Shown: piece by piece, positions 9,980-18,250 of the stretch
Layout of the letters: every line of letters begins with the position of its first letter
Numbering within the stretch: the stretch's first letter is position 1
NCBI RefSeq assembly: GCF_900109935.1
Contig: NZ_FOBV01000004.1
Location: 1-64,000 of the forward strand
Reading direction: 5' to 3'
Source of the DNA: Chryseobacterium taichungense
Lineage (GTDB): Bacteria > Bacteroidota > Bacteroidia > Flavobacteriales > Weeksellaceae
DNA: 64,000 bases
Made by a program: the position numbers and the translations under genes
The notes under the pieces: generated by a model
Databases searched by the model: none
Told to the model about the DNA's origin: nothing
Seen by the model: only the letters and a program-made list of their open reading frames with translations

Positions 9980-10237
9980 AACCTGAGTTCGGATAAGAGA
10001 TATTTAAATAATTGATTTTCAAAATAAAATTATTTTATCGCAAAGAGAAACAAAGAAATGTTTAATTTTTTGAGACGTTTTTAAGTTAAACAATGCCACT
10101 TCGTTTACCAAAGTAATACAAGAATTTTGTACTACTTTGATAAGTTTCACGCCTTTGTATATCTTTAATTTTTAAAAACCATGTAATTATACTTTTGTTT
10201 AGCTTTGCGTTATATAAACTTATCCCAAACTCAGGTT
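9980..10237. mobile_element. Candidate MITE (258 bp, no ORF)
   Basis: Bounded by inverted repeats AACCTGAGTTCGGATAAG (9980-9997) and CTTATCCCAAACTCAGGTT (10219-10237), which match apart from one insertion and one substitution. Both ends are flanked by the tetranucleotide AAAT (9976-9979 and 10238-10241), a possible target duplication. The interior is AT-rich and codes for nothing. These features suggest a non-autonomous element moved in trans, but no transposase of a matching type is in the window. Confidence 0.5.
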
Positions 10238-10252
10238 AAATACTGTGGAAGG

Positions 10253-12547
10253 TTATTTTTTCTCTTTAACCTCTCTTCTCTGAGCATCCAGTACGGCAAT
10301 GGTTGCAAGATTTACAATTTCATCAACGCTTGAGCGCATTTGCAATACGTGAACCGGCTGCTTAAGTCCCATTAAAATTGGGCCGATTACCTGTGCCAGT
10401 TTCATTCCTCGAAGAATCTTGTACGAAAGATTGGCACTTTCAAGATTCGGAAAGATAAAGGTATTGGCCGGTGTGTTTCCTAATTTTGAGAACGGATAAT
10501 CACTCAGGTGATCAGAATCCATGGCAAAATCTGGCTGTATTTCTCCGTCAACGATCATTTTAGGATATTTTTCGTGAAGAATGCTTACTGCTTTTGCCAC
10601 TTTTTTAGATGTTTCGGAGATCGCAGCAAAGTTTTCAAATCCAAGCATTGCAATTCTCGGCTCGATGGCAAAAGATTTCACCGTTAATTCTGCCATTTTA
10701 GCAATATTAACAAGATCTTCGGCGGTAGGATTCTGGTTGATGGAAGTATCTGCAAAGAAAATCGGTTTTTTCTCAGAAAGAATCATCATCATTGCGGCTA
10801 CTTTATCAACGCCTTTATCTTTTTCGATCACCTCTAAAACCGGTCTTAATGTAGACACATAGTTTTTAGAGAAGCCAACGATCAATCCATCGGTATCACC
10901 ATGTCTCAGCATCAAAGGCCCGAAGTAATCTCTCTGGCGAACAAATCTTTTGGCTTTATATTCGTTCATCCCTTTTCTCTGACGAAGCTTCCACAGTGTT
11001 TCTCTGTATCTTTTTCTGTTTTCTTTCTGATCGTCATCACTAGGATCGATAATCGGAACATCAAGGGTAATTCCGAAACGCTCCATCTGTTCTTTGATGT
11101 ATTTTTTGCTTCCTAAAAGACTCGGATAGGCAATTCCTTCTTCATACAGAATCTGCGCAGCTTTCAACACGTTGTATTCTTCAGCATTTCCTAGAGTAAT
11201 TCGCTTAGGATTTGCTTTGGCGCGGTTCTGCATCATTCTCACTAACTTTTCATCTCTTCCCATTCTGTCGAGAAGGCTGTTTTCGTATTCTTCAAAGTCG
11301 GTGATGGTCTTTCTCGCTACTCCACTTTCTACGGCTGCTTTTGCTACGGCACTTGAAACCTTTGTAATCAGACGGTTATCAAATGGTTTCGGAATAAAAT
11401 ATTCTCTTCCGAACTGAAGATTCTGAAGGTTGTACGCTAAAATCACTGCTTCAGGCACAGGTTCTTTAGCAAGATCAGCAATAGCATGAACGGCAGCAAG
11501 CTTCATTTCTTCATTAATAGTTTTCGCCTGTACATCCAGTGCTCCACGGAAAATATACGGGAAACCAAGAACGTTGTTTACCTGGTTCGGATAATCACTT
11601 CTTCCTGTCGCCATGATCACGTCTTTACGCGTTTCAATGGCAAGATCATAGGCGATTTCCGGATCAGGGTTGGCTAATGCGAATACGATAGGATTTTCAT
11701 TCATGCTCAAAAGCATTTCGGGTGTCATTACATTTCCTTTTGACAATCCTACGAAAACATCAGAACCTTTTACGGCATCTTCCAATGTATCAATATCGGT
11801 TTGAGCGATGAAATCCAGTTTTTCGGGTGTCAGATTTTCTCTTCTCTGGTTGATTACTCCCTTACTGTCGCACATCAGTACGTTTTCTCTTTTTAAACCT
11901 AAAGAAATATAAAGGTTGGTACAGGCAATCGCAGCGGCTCCGGCTCCGTTTACCACCATTTTTACTTCTTCGATTTTCTTATTGGCGATTTTTAAAGAGT
12001 TTATTAAGGCTGCAGCAGAAATAATTGCTGTTCCGTGCTGATCATCGTGCATCAAAGGAATATCCAGCTCTTCTTTTAATTTCTGTTCGATATAAAATGC
12101 TTCCGGAGCCTTAATATCTTCAAGGTTGATTCCTCCGAAAGTAGGCGCAATTCCTTTTACAATATCAATGAATTTGTCCGGATCTTTTTCGTTGATCTCG
12201 ATATCAAATACATTGATGTCTGCGAAAATTTTAAACAAAAGACCTTTTCCTTCCATCACAGGCTTTGACGCCTCTGCACCAATATCTCCCAATCCGAGAA
12301 CCGCTGTACCATTAGAGATAACTGCTACCAGATTTCCTTTTCCGGTGTAATCGTAAACGGTTTCCGGCTTATCGTGAATTTCCATACAAGGCACTGCAAC
12401 TCCCGGCGAGTACGCCAATGACAGATCTCTCTGCGAAGAGTGCGGTTTTGAAGGAATCACTTCGATTTTTCCTTTAGGTTCGGCTTTATGATAATCTAAC
12501 GCGGCCTGATTAAAGTTCTTTTCGTCGCGGTGGGTTTTACTTGACAT
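10253..12547 (-). CDS. maeB: NADP-dependent malic enzyme with phosphotransacetylase-like domain
   Basis: Oxidatively decarboxylates malate to pyruvate, yielding NADPH and linking the TCA cycle to biosynthesis. At 764 residues it has the long MaeB architecture. An N-terminal malic enzyme domain (about 1-430) contains SLAYSPGVAVPC and the dinucleotide site VNGAGAAAIAC. A C-terminal phosphotransacetylase-like domain (about 440-760) is usually regulatory rather than catalytic. It follows the kinase gene at 12569 by 21 nt and probably shares its transcript. Confidence 0.96.
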   Translation of the reverse strand: MSSKTHRDEKNFNQAALDYHKAEPKGKIEVIPSKPHSSQRDLSLAYSPGVAVPCMEIHDKPETVYDYTGKGNLVAVISNGTAVLGLGDIGAEASKPVMEGKGLLFKIFADINVFDIEINEKDPDKFIDIVKGIAPTFGGINLEDIKAPEAFYIEQKLKEELDIPLMHDDQHGTAIISAAALINSLKIANKKIEEVKMVVNGAGAAAIACTNLYISLGLKRENVLMCDSKGVINQRRENLTPEKLDFIAQTDIDTLEDAVKGSDVFVGLSKGNVMTPEMLLSMNENPIVFALANPDPEIAYDLAIETRKDVIMATGRSDYPNQVNNVLGFPYIFRGALDVQAKTINEEMKLAAVHAIADLAKEPVPEAVILAYNLQNLQFGREYFIPKPFDNRLITKVSSAVAKAAVESGVARKTITDFEEYENSLLDRMGRDEKLVRMMQNRAKANPKRITLGNAEEYNVLKAAQILYEEGIAYPSLLGSKKYIKEQMERFGITLDVPIIDPSDDDQKENRKRYRETLWKLRQRKGMNEYKAKRFVRQRDYFGPLMLRHGDTDGLIVGFSKNYVSTLRPVLEVIEKDKGVDKVAAMMMILSEKKPIFFADTSINQNPTAEDLVNIAKMAELTVKSFAIEPRIAMLGFENFAAISETSKKVAKAVSILHEKYPKMIVDGEIQPDFAMDSDHLSDYPFSKLGNTPANTFIFPNLESANLSYKILRGMKLAQVIGPILMGLKQPVHVLQMRSSVDEIVNLATIAVLDAQRREVKEKK

Positions 12548-12568
12548 ATATTGAATTTTGTTATTTAG

Positions 12569-13429
12569 TTATAATACATATTGAATATGGTAGCTGACTA
12601 AGCTTTCGATAGGCTTCTGTACAATCTGCCCCACATTTAAATTGAGTTCTGCCGCTGCTGCACGCAGAATATCTTCATAGTAATAGGCAATCGACCCGAT
12701 GAAATTGATCTCTGCATTTTTTGATTCTTTGTAAGGAATCACCTGGTAGTCGAAGAAGTTAAGCATTTCTTCATGTACCATTTGCTGTAAATAAGGATGA
12801 TTTTTTCTTTCTACAACAAATTTATTGAAATCTGCTAAATAGGCATTTGGCCGGGTGGTATGATACATATTTTTCAATGCCTCATCCACGGTAAGGTTAT
12901 ACGTTTTTTCAAATTCGTTTGAAAGATCTTCAGGGAGTTTCTGCATAAAGAATCTACGTACCAGTTGTTTTCCGATGGCACTTCCGCTGCCCTCGTCCCC
13001 GACAAGGAAACCTAATGAAGGTAATTGAATTTTTATGTTTACACCATCAAAATAGCATGAATTTGATCCAGTTCCTAAAATACAGACGATGGCCGGCTTT
13101 CCTCTGTATGCGGCATAGGCTGCTGCGGTAAGATCTTCTTTTACGATGATTTCCGCATCAGTAAATACTTTCCCCAGTTCTTCGATAATGGTATCGCAAT
13201 TCTGCTGAACGCCACATCCTGAGCCGTAAAAATAGATTTTTCTGATAGAATTTTTAACGGAGGTAAGGCTTGTATTTTTTTTAATTTCGGGAACGATGAG
13301 TTCCTTGCTGATAAAATTGGGGTTGAAGCCAATGGTTTCTGTTTTCAGGAAGACTTGTTTAAAATCGTCCAGAATAACCCAATCTGATTTTGTAGAACCA
13401 CTATCAACAATAGCAACCATATTTTCCAT
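12569..13429 (-). CDS. N-acetylglucosamine kinase-like ATPase (BadF/BadG/BcrA/BcrD family)
   Basis: Member of the ASKHA ATPase superfamily, closest in look to N-acetylglucosamine kinases. Visible signatures are the phosphate-1 loop VDSGSTKSDW near the N-terminus, the phosphate-2 block CILGTGSNSC, and VGDEGSGSAIGK. It probably phosphorylates an amino sugar recovered from cell wall or chitin in the cytoplasm; the substrate is inferred from the family only. Start is ATG 13429; a second ATG at 13420 is also possible. It sits upstream of maeB in the same orientation. Confidence 0.85.
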   Translation of the reverse strand: MENMVAIVDSGSTKSDWVILDDFKQVFLKTETIGFNPNFISKELIVPEIKKNTSLTSVKNSIRKIYFYGSGCGVQQNCDTIIEELGKVFTDAEIIVKEDLTAAAYAAYRGKPAIVCILGTGSNSCYFDGVNIKIQLPSLGFLVGDEGSGSAIGKQLVRRFFMQKLPEDLSNEFEKTYNLTVDEALKNMYHTTRPNAYLADFNKFVVERKNHPYLQQMVHEEMLNFFDYQVIPYKESKNAEINFIGSIAYYYEDILRAAAAELNLNVGQIVQKPIESLVSYHIQYVL

Positions 13430-13548
13430 TTTAGTTTAAGGATGCTAAATTATGAATTTATCTTTTAAGATGTGGGATAATTGACATGACATATGTGTTG
13501 TTTCTAAAATCTGAAAGTAGTGTTAATTTAAATGAACATTAAAATAAA

Positions 13549-13577
13549 AAAGAGCAAACCAAATAAGTAAGCTCTTT
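13549..13577 (-). terminator. Intrinsic terminator
   Basis: Stem AAAGAGC with GCTCTTT. On the minus strand a T-rich tract follows, so it ends the transcript of the small gene at 13603. Confidence 0.6.
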
Positions 13578-13602
13578 GTTGCAGGAGGAAAAAATTGCAT
13601 TT

Positions 13603-13866
13603 TCATTGTTTTATCTCTGGATTTTTATCGTTAAACTGCACAAGCCAGTCTTCGATCTCATCTTCGAGATAGGAGGTCTGAAGGATCATGGCATTGATAA
13701 AGTCATCGGGAACGGGTTCGTTGTCTGAATTTTCAAGATTCCAAAGTTCCTCTGACATATTTTCATACTCTGAATAAACGCGTTTGAAACGTGAATTTTC
13801 TCTTTCTAGAGCTTCAATATTTTTCTGCTGAAGCTGAAATTTTCTGTATTTGTTTTGGCTTTTCAT
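13603..13866 (-). CDS. Small acidic hypothetical protein
   Basis: An 87-residue protein with no family I recognise. It opens with a basic segment MKSQNKYRKFQLQQK, continues with a helical, charged stretch likely to form a short coiled coil (about 10-45), and ends very acidic (EDEIEDWLVQFNDKNPEIK). No signal peptide or membrane helix is visible. The frame extends to a start at 13923, but the ATG at 13866 gives the more protein-like N-terminus. Its own terminator follows, so it is likely monocistronic. Confidence 0.6.
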   Translation of the reverse strand: MKSQNKYRKFQLQQKNIEALERENSRFKRVYSEYENMSEELWNLENSDNEPVPDDFINAMILQTSYLEDEIEDWLVQFNDKNPEIKQ

Positions 13867-14050
13867 ACAAATATTATTAAAATTTGGGCGTAAAAAAATT
13901 TGGATCATATGATTTTTAATCATATTACAAGATAGAAAAAACCATCAACACAAATAGTTGAAAATGAATTTATTATCAGGTATAGCTTGTCTCAATTGGA
14001 AAACTAAATTTAGAAATTATTTTGAATCTAAAAAAATTTTTAACAACTTT

Positions 14051-14081
14051 TTTCAGGGTTTAACATATAGTTATAAATTTG
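14051..14081 (+). promoter_or_regulatory. Predicted promoter for the GtrA-plsC genes
   Basis: The -7 box TAAATTTG (14074-14081) is exact. TTTC at 14051-14054 is a near match to the -33 element with a 19-nt spacer. The ATG at 14099 follows by 17 nt, supporting that start over the upstream in-frame ATGs. Confidence 0.5.
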
Positions 14082-14098
14082 CACATTATATCAATCGG

Positions 14099-14557
14099 AT
14101 GAGAGATTTACTACTACGACAGAAGCAGGTTTTATTCTTTATCATAGCAGGAGGGCTGAGCGCTGTTGTTGAAATCGGAAGCTTTAAACTATTTAGCACC
14201 ACGATCCCTCAGTTCTTTCCTCGTGAAATTAATTTCCACGGAATTCATTATCCTTTAAGTAATATTTTCTCAACAAGCTGCGGAATTATCACCAATTATT
14301 TCCTAAGCATCTGGTTTGTTTTTGAAAGAGGAAAACATTCAAAAAGAAAGGAATTTGCCTATTTCATGCTTGTTTCATTTATTTCGACATTACTGAGTCT
14401 CGGCTTCTTCCAGATTTTTTACAGCTATGTCTTTAAAGATACGATTGATCTTGTGGTTTATGCATTAAGCCCTGAAATTATCAGTAAGATTGCAGCAATC
14501 CTGCTGGTTTCGATCCTGAACTATTCAATTAAGAAGAAATTAATCTTTAACGGATAG
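14099..14557 (+). CDS. GtrA family membrane protein
   Basis: A 152-residue protein with four membrane helices, of the GtrA family that is thought to move lipid-linked sugars across the inner membrane or assist glycosyltransferases. The N-terminal helix FFIIAGGLSAVVEIGSF and the segment GIITNYFLSIWFVF are characteristic. The reading frame is open back to 13958, but those 47 codons are low-complexity, and a consensus promoter ends just before the ATG at 14099. It is separated from plsC by 2 nt, so the pair is an operon. Confidence 0.8.
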   Translation: MRDLLLRQKQVLFFIIAGGLSAVVEIGSFKLFSTTIPQFFPREINFHGIHYPLSNIFSTSCGIITNYFLSIWFVFERGKHSKRKEFAYFMLVSFISTLLSLGFFQIFYSYVFKDTIDLVVYALSPEIISKIAAILLVSILNYSIKKKLIFNG

Positions 14558-14559
14558 AA

Positions 14560-15288
14560 ATGGCAAAGGTTTTAAACTATCTCTGGAGAGCCTGGCTTCT
14601 GATTCTGGCATTTGTCTTTACCCTAATTTTTGGACTTCCGGTTTATATTTTATCATTTAATAAAAAGCATTATAAATATGCCTACCGTTTCGTAAGATAT
14701 TGGAGTTACTGTATATTTTACGGTATGGGACTTCGGTATGAGTTAACCAGATTATCGAGGGAAACGCTTGACAAGAATCAGCAATATGTTTTTATTTCCA
14801 ACCACACTTCGATTATGGACATTATGCTGATGTGCATCTTGTGCGCTGATCATCCGATCTGTTTCGTGGGAAAAAAAGAGCTGGTAAAAATCCCGATCTT
14901 TGGCACTATCTATAAAAGGATATGTGTAATGGTAGACCGTGGAAGCGCCAGAAGCCGTGCAGATGTATACCGCAGATGCGCCGAGAAAATGGAAGAAGGT
15001 AACAGCATTGTGATCTTTCCTGAAGGTGGTGTCCCGGATGATACTTCAATAATTTTAGATGAATTTAAAGATGGAGCTTTTACACTTTCTTCGAAACATA
15101 ATTCGCCAATTGTAATCTATACTTTTATCGGATTAAAGGAAATTTTTCCGTTTGACAATTCAAAAGGTTATCCGGGTAAAGCAAAAGTATATTTTAACGG
15201 AATTTTATACCCTTCCGCACCTCCGAAAGAGCTTAAATTGTCTTCTTTTGAGACAATAAAAAAAACATTGCTAAAACACTATAATTAA
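14560..15288 (+). CDS. plsC: 1-acyl-sn-glycerol-3-phosphate acyltransferase
   Basis: Acylates lysophosphatidic acid to phosphatidic acid, the second step of phospholipid synthesis, at the inner membrane. The catalytic HX4D motif is H82 and D87 in NHTSIMDIML. The second substrate-binding motif is FPEGG near residue 153. An N-terminal hydrophobic helix (about 10-31) anchors the protein. The 242-residue length is typical. PlsC-like proteins can also acylate ornithine or amino lipids in this phylum, so the exact acceptor is not proven. Confidence 0.9.
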   Translation: MAKVLNYLWRAWLLILAFVFTLIFGLPVYILSFNKKHYKYAYRFVRYWSYCIFYGMGLRYELTRLSRETLDKNQQYVFISNHTSIMDIMLMCILCADHPICFVGKKELVKIPIFGTIYKRICVMVDRGSARSRADVYRRCAEKMEEGNSIVIFPEGGVPDDTSIILDEFKDGAFTLSSKHNSPIVIYTFIGLKEIFPFDNSKGYPGKAKVYFNGILYPSAPPKELKLSSFETIKKTLLKHYN

Positions 15289-15299
15289 AAGAAATAATA

Positions 15300-15307
15300 T
15301 ATATTTG
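15300..15307 (+). promoter_or_regulatory. Predicted -7 box for the sugar transporter gene
   Basis: TATATTTG matches TAnnTTTG exactly, 22 nt before the ATG at 15330. No convincing -33 element is seen at the usual spacing. Confidence 0.4.
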
Positions 15308-15329
15308 TTTTCAGAAATTTTCAACAAAT

Positions 15330-16775
15330 ATGTCAAATTATTCTAAACAAACTAATTGGGGACAATTCATCCCATTGGTTACTGTGTTTTTCTTCTGGGG
15401 ATTTGTGGCGGCAAGTAATGACATTTTGATCCCAGTTTTCCAAAAAGCTTTTAAATTATCACAAACCGAAAGTATGCTGGTGCAGATATGCTTCTATGTA
15501 GCATATACGGTGGGTTCTTTGATTTATATGGCTATTTCCAAAGGTATAAAACAGGATTTGGTTAATAAAATCGGTTATAAAAATGGTCTTATTGTAGGGC
15601 TTCTTATTTCTGCGGCAGGAACACTTTTATTTTATCCTGCAGCCAATCTGCATTCTTTTACTCTGATGATCTCGGGTCTTTTTATTGTAGGACTGGGATT
15701 TTCATTACAGCAAATTGTAGCAAATCCGTTAGCTATTGAGGTAGGTCCTGCTGAAACAGGTTCTCAAAGGCTTACCATGGCAGGAGGAATAAATAACCTG
15801 GGCACAACGATAGGTCCGCTTATTGTATCTTTCGCGATTTTCGGTTCTGCAGCTGCTGCTACAACTGACGTAAGTGTTGAAAGTGTAAAGGTTCCTTATC
15901 TAATATTAGGAGTAGCCTTTGTTCTGGTAGCTATTATGTTGAAATTTTCTTCCCTTCCGGCCATTACGCCAACCGTAACTGAAAATACGGATGATGTCGT
16001 TCCTGGACAACATAGAAAGTCCGCTTTTCAATACCCGCAGCTTTTTATGGGGATGATTGCGATATTTGTGTATGTGGGTGTGGAAGTTTCTACAGCCAGT
16101 AATCTCCCTGCCTACATGGAAAAAAGTTTAGGTTTTGAAACTAAAGATGTTGCGCCTTACATCTCTTTATATTGGGCTTCATTAATGATCGGCCGTTGGA
16201 CCGGAGCTGTAGAAGCTTTTGACGTAAGCGCCGGAATTAAAAAAATATTGAGATTTTTAGCTCCTTATCTTGCTTTTGGAGTTTTCTTATTAGTGAATGC
16301 AATTGCAAAACATGATCTTTCCCATTTTTATGTATATGGATTGATTATCATTGCGATGATCATTTGTGACATTATGAGTAAAGGTAATCCTGCAAGAATG
16401 CTTCTTATTTTCTCAGTTGCGGGGATTGCGGCTCTGTTAATCGGAATGTTCACCACCGGTATGGTTTCGGTATACGCCTTTACAAGTGTAGGCTTATTCT
16501 GTTCTACTCTATGGCCTTGTATTTTTGCTTTGGCAATCAATGGTCTTGGCAAGCACACCAATGAGGGATCCGGCCTATTAATTATGATGATCATGGGAGG
16601 CGGAATTGTAAGTCTTATCCAAGGATATGTAGCAGACCTTACTAATATCCACTTCAGTTATATTGTGGGAGTAATCTGTTTTGCGTACCTTGCTTTCTAT
16701 GCAATAAGAGTAAGCGGAATCCTGAAATCCCAGGGTATTGATCTTGACAAAATCACAAAAGGCAGTGGTCACTAA
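15330..16775 (+). CDS. Sugar MFS transporter (FucP / glucose-galactose type)
   Basis: Proton-coupled sugar importer of the major facilitator superfamily with about 12 membrane helices. The N-terminal block PLVTVFFFWGFVAASNDIL and the later GLGFSLQQIVANPLA are typical of the FucP subfamily, which imports fucose, glucose, galactose or N-acetylglucosamine. The 481-residue length is slightly long because of a hydrophilic central loop near 210-235. The substrate cannot be read from sequence. The downstream DUF3810 gene overlaps its end. Confidence 0.88.
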   Translation: MSNYSKQTNWGQFIPLVTVFFFWGFVAASNDILIPVFQKAFKLSQTESMLVQICFYVAYTVGSLIYMAISKGIKQDLVNKIGYKNGLIVGLLISAAGTLLFYPAANLHSFTLMISGLFIVGLGFSLQQIVANPLAIEVGPAETGSQRLTMAGGINNLGTTIGPLIVSFAIFGSAAAATTDVSVESVKVPYLILGVAFVLVAIMLKFSSLPAITPTVTENTDDVVPGQHRKSAFQYPQLFMGMIAIFVYVGVEVSTASNLPAYMEKSLGFETKDVAPYISLYWASLMIGRWTGAVEAFDVSAGIKKILRFLAPYLAFGVFLLVNAIAKHDLSHFYVYGLIIIAMIICDIMSKGNPARMLLIFSVAGIAALLIGMFTTGMVSVYAFTSVGLFCSTLWPCIFALAINGLGKHTNEGSGLLIMMIMGGGIVSLIQGYVADLTNIHFSYIVGVICFAYLAFYAIRVSGILKSQGIDLDKITKGSGH

Positions 16776-17826
16776 TACAACAAAAACAATATATAAGAAA
16801 AGAGTTTGGGCAGGTTTATTACTTGCCCAATTTCTTTTGTTCTTCGCGTTCTCCAGATCTTCGGTAATGATTTCTTTTTTTGAAAACTTCTTCGAAATTC
16901 AAAAGAAATTTCATCAGCTTATCTTTTCATGGATTCCTTTTTCGTTTGGAGATGTTCTTTATATTTTATTAGGAATTTTTCTTCTTTATCATGTTATAAG
17001 CTGCTTCAGTAAAAAGAATCGGAAAAACTCTTTATTCAAAATTCTTGTATCTATTAATATCTTTTACTTTATATATCAGGTATTTTGGGGAATGCTTTAT
17101 TTCCAGACTCCGATTATAAAAAAACTTCCTTCTCAAAAAGAACCGACAGTTGATAAAGCCAAAATTTTAACATTAAAATATCTGCAAAAATGCAAAGACA
17201 CCAGAAAACTTACGAAAGAAGATAAAAACGGTATTTTCGTGATTGCCGATTTGAAAGCTGTGCAGAAAGAGATTCTTTACCGGCAAGCCTTACTTCCTGG
17301 AAACATTTCAGGAAAAAAAGCTCCTGGGATTAATTCTTTTAAACCTAGTCTTTTTAAAAATATTATGAGCTACACCGGAATTTTAGGGTATTACAATCCT
17401 TTTACAGCAGAATCTCAATTTAATTCCCAGCTGCCAAATACATTTATTCCTTTTACATCTGCTCATGAAAGCTCACACCAACTTGGTTTTGCAAGAGAAC
17501 AGGAAGCTAATTTTGTCGGATATCTCATTGGAATCAATTCTAAAAATTTAGATTTACGCTACAGCACGGAATATTTTACTTTAAAAAGCTTACTGAATTA
17601 TATTGCAGATAAAGATCCTGATTTTGTAAAGAACATACTTCGAAATTATTCTCAAGAAATGAAAAAAGACAGGGCTTATGAAAAAGCTTTTATGATGAAA
17701 CATCAGGGTTTACTGGATGATTTTTTCGGATTTACCAATAATCTTTTTCTTAAGAGCAATCAGCAGGAAGGATCGATCACCTATTCTTATTTCATTGATC
17801 TTCTTCTGAATTATGAAAAGGTATAA
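16765..17826 (+). CDS. DUF3810 domain-containing membrane protein
   Basis: About 353 residues with three N-terminal membrane helices and a soluble C-terminal half. The soluble part holds HESSHQLGFAREQEANFVGYL, an HExxH zinc-peptidase signature with a further glutamate at the usual distance, so it may be a membrane-bound metalloprotease. DUF3810 proteins have no established substrate. No ATG fits. GTG at 16765 overlaps the transporter stop by 11 nt and is my choice; TTG at 16738 or 16744 are alternatives. A strong hairpin follows the stop. Confidence 0.75.
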   Translation: MVTNTTKTIYKKRVWAGLLLAQFLLFFAFSRSSVMISFFENFFEIQKKFHQLIFSWIPFSFGDVLYILLGIFLLYHVISCFSKKNRKNSLFKILVSINIFYFIYQVFWGMLYFQTPIIKKLPSQKEPTVDKAKILTLKYLQKCKDTRKLTKEDKNGIFVIADLKAVQKEILYRQALLPGNISGKKAPGINSFKPSLFKNIMSYTGILGYYNPFTAESQFNSQLPNTFIPFTSAHESSHQLGFAREQEANFVGYLIGINSKNLDLRYSTEYFTLKSLLNYIADKDPDFVKNILRNYSQEMKKDRAYEKAFMMKHQGLLDDFFGFTNNLFLKSNQQEGSITYSYFIDLLLNYEKV

Positions 17827-17831
17827 ACAAA

Positions 17832-17857
17832 AGAATCGTATCAGGCGATACGATTCT
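17832..17857 (+). terminator. Hairpin terminator after the DUF3810 gene
   Basis: Perfect 11-bp stem AGAATCGTATC with GATACGATTCT around a 4-nt loop, starting 6 nt after the stop codon. The downstream side is A-rich rather than a T run, so termination efficiency is uncertain. Confidence 0.55.
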
Positions 17858-18205
17858 AAAAACACAAATGATGAAAAAAAATTTATTACCTTGACTTGTT
17901 CCCTCATTCAAGGCGTTGTAAAAGTACAATATAATTTAGAAATAAAAAAATATTTTCAAGTTTTTTTTCACAAATTTTTGACAATTAAATTTCTGAAATT
18001 GCTATAAATTCTTCTTATACTCTTTACTTTTCTTTCAAAATGCCGGTCATTACTCATTATTAGGTGATTATATCTAATATTTTTTTTTGGAGATATTTAT
18101 CATTCTGCAGGGAAATAAAATTTTCAATAAAATTATAATTAAAGTAAATTTAAAAGAAGAGCTTATTCCTAAAAAATTATATATCCCAGAAAATTGAAAA
18201 AAAAG
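17858..18205. other. AT-rich intergenic spacer without a gene
   Basis: Separates the DUF3810 gene from the peptide export locus. Short open frames here have no protein-like composition. Nothing structured was seen. Confidence 0.5.
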
Positions 18206-18236
18206 TTTGTTTTTTTCAAACATCTCCCTATTTTAG
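18206..18236 (+). promoter_or_regulatory. Predicted promoter of the peptide export locus
   Basis: TTTG (18206-18209), a 19-nt spacer, then TATTTTAG (18229-18236), one mismatch from TAnnTTTG. The ATG at 18251 follows by 14 nt. If real, the promoter excludes the TTG start at 18194. Confidence 0.45.
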
Positions 18237-18250
18237 ACAAAAAAATTAAT

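Noticed and set aside
13958..14098. 47-residue extension of the GtrA protein
   Set aside because: Low-complexity, and an exact -7 box lies just before the ATG at 14099.
17813..18007. 64-residue plus-strand open frame after the DUF3810 gene
   Set aside because: It begins inside the DUF3810 gene and runs through the terminator hairpin; the product is low-complexity.
18194..18250. Upstream TTG start for the VKOR fusion
   Set aside because: The added residues are phenylalanine/lysine-rich and a promoter-like sequence lies across them; ATG 18251 is more likely, though not certain.
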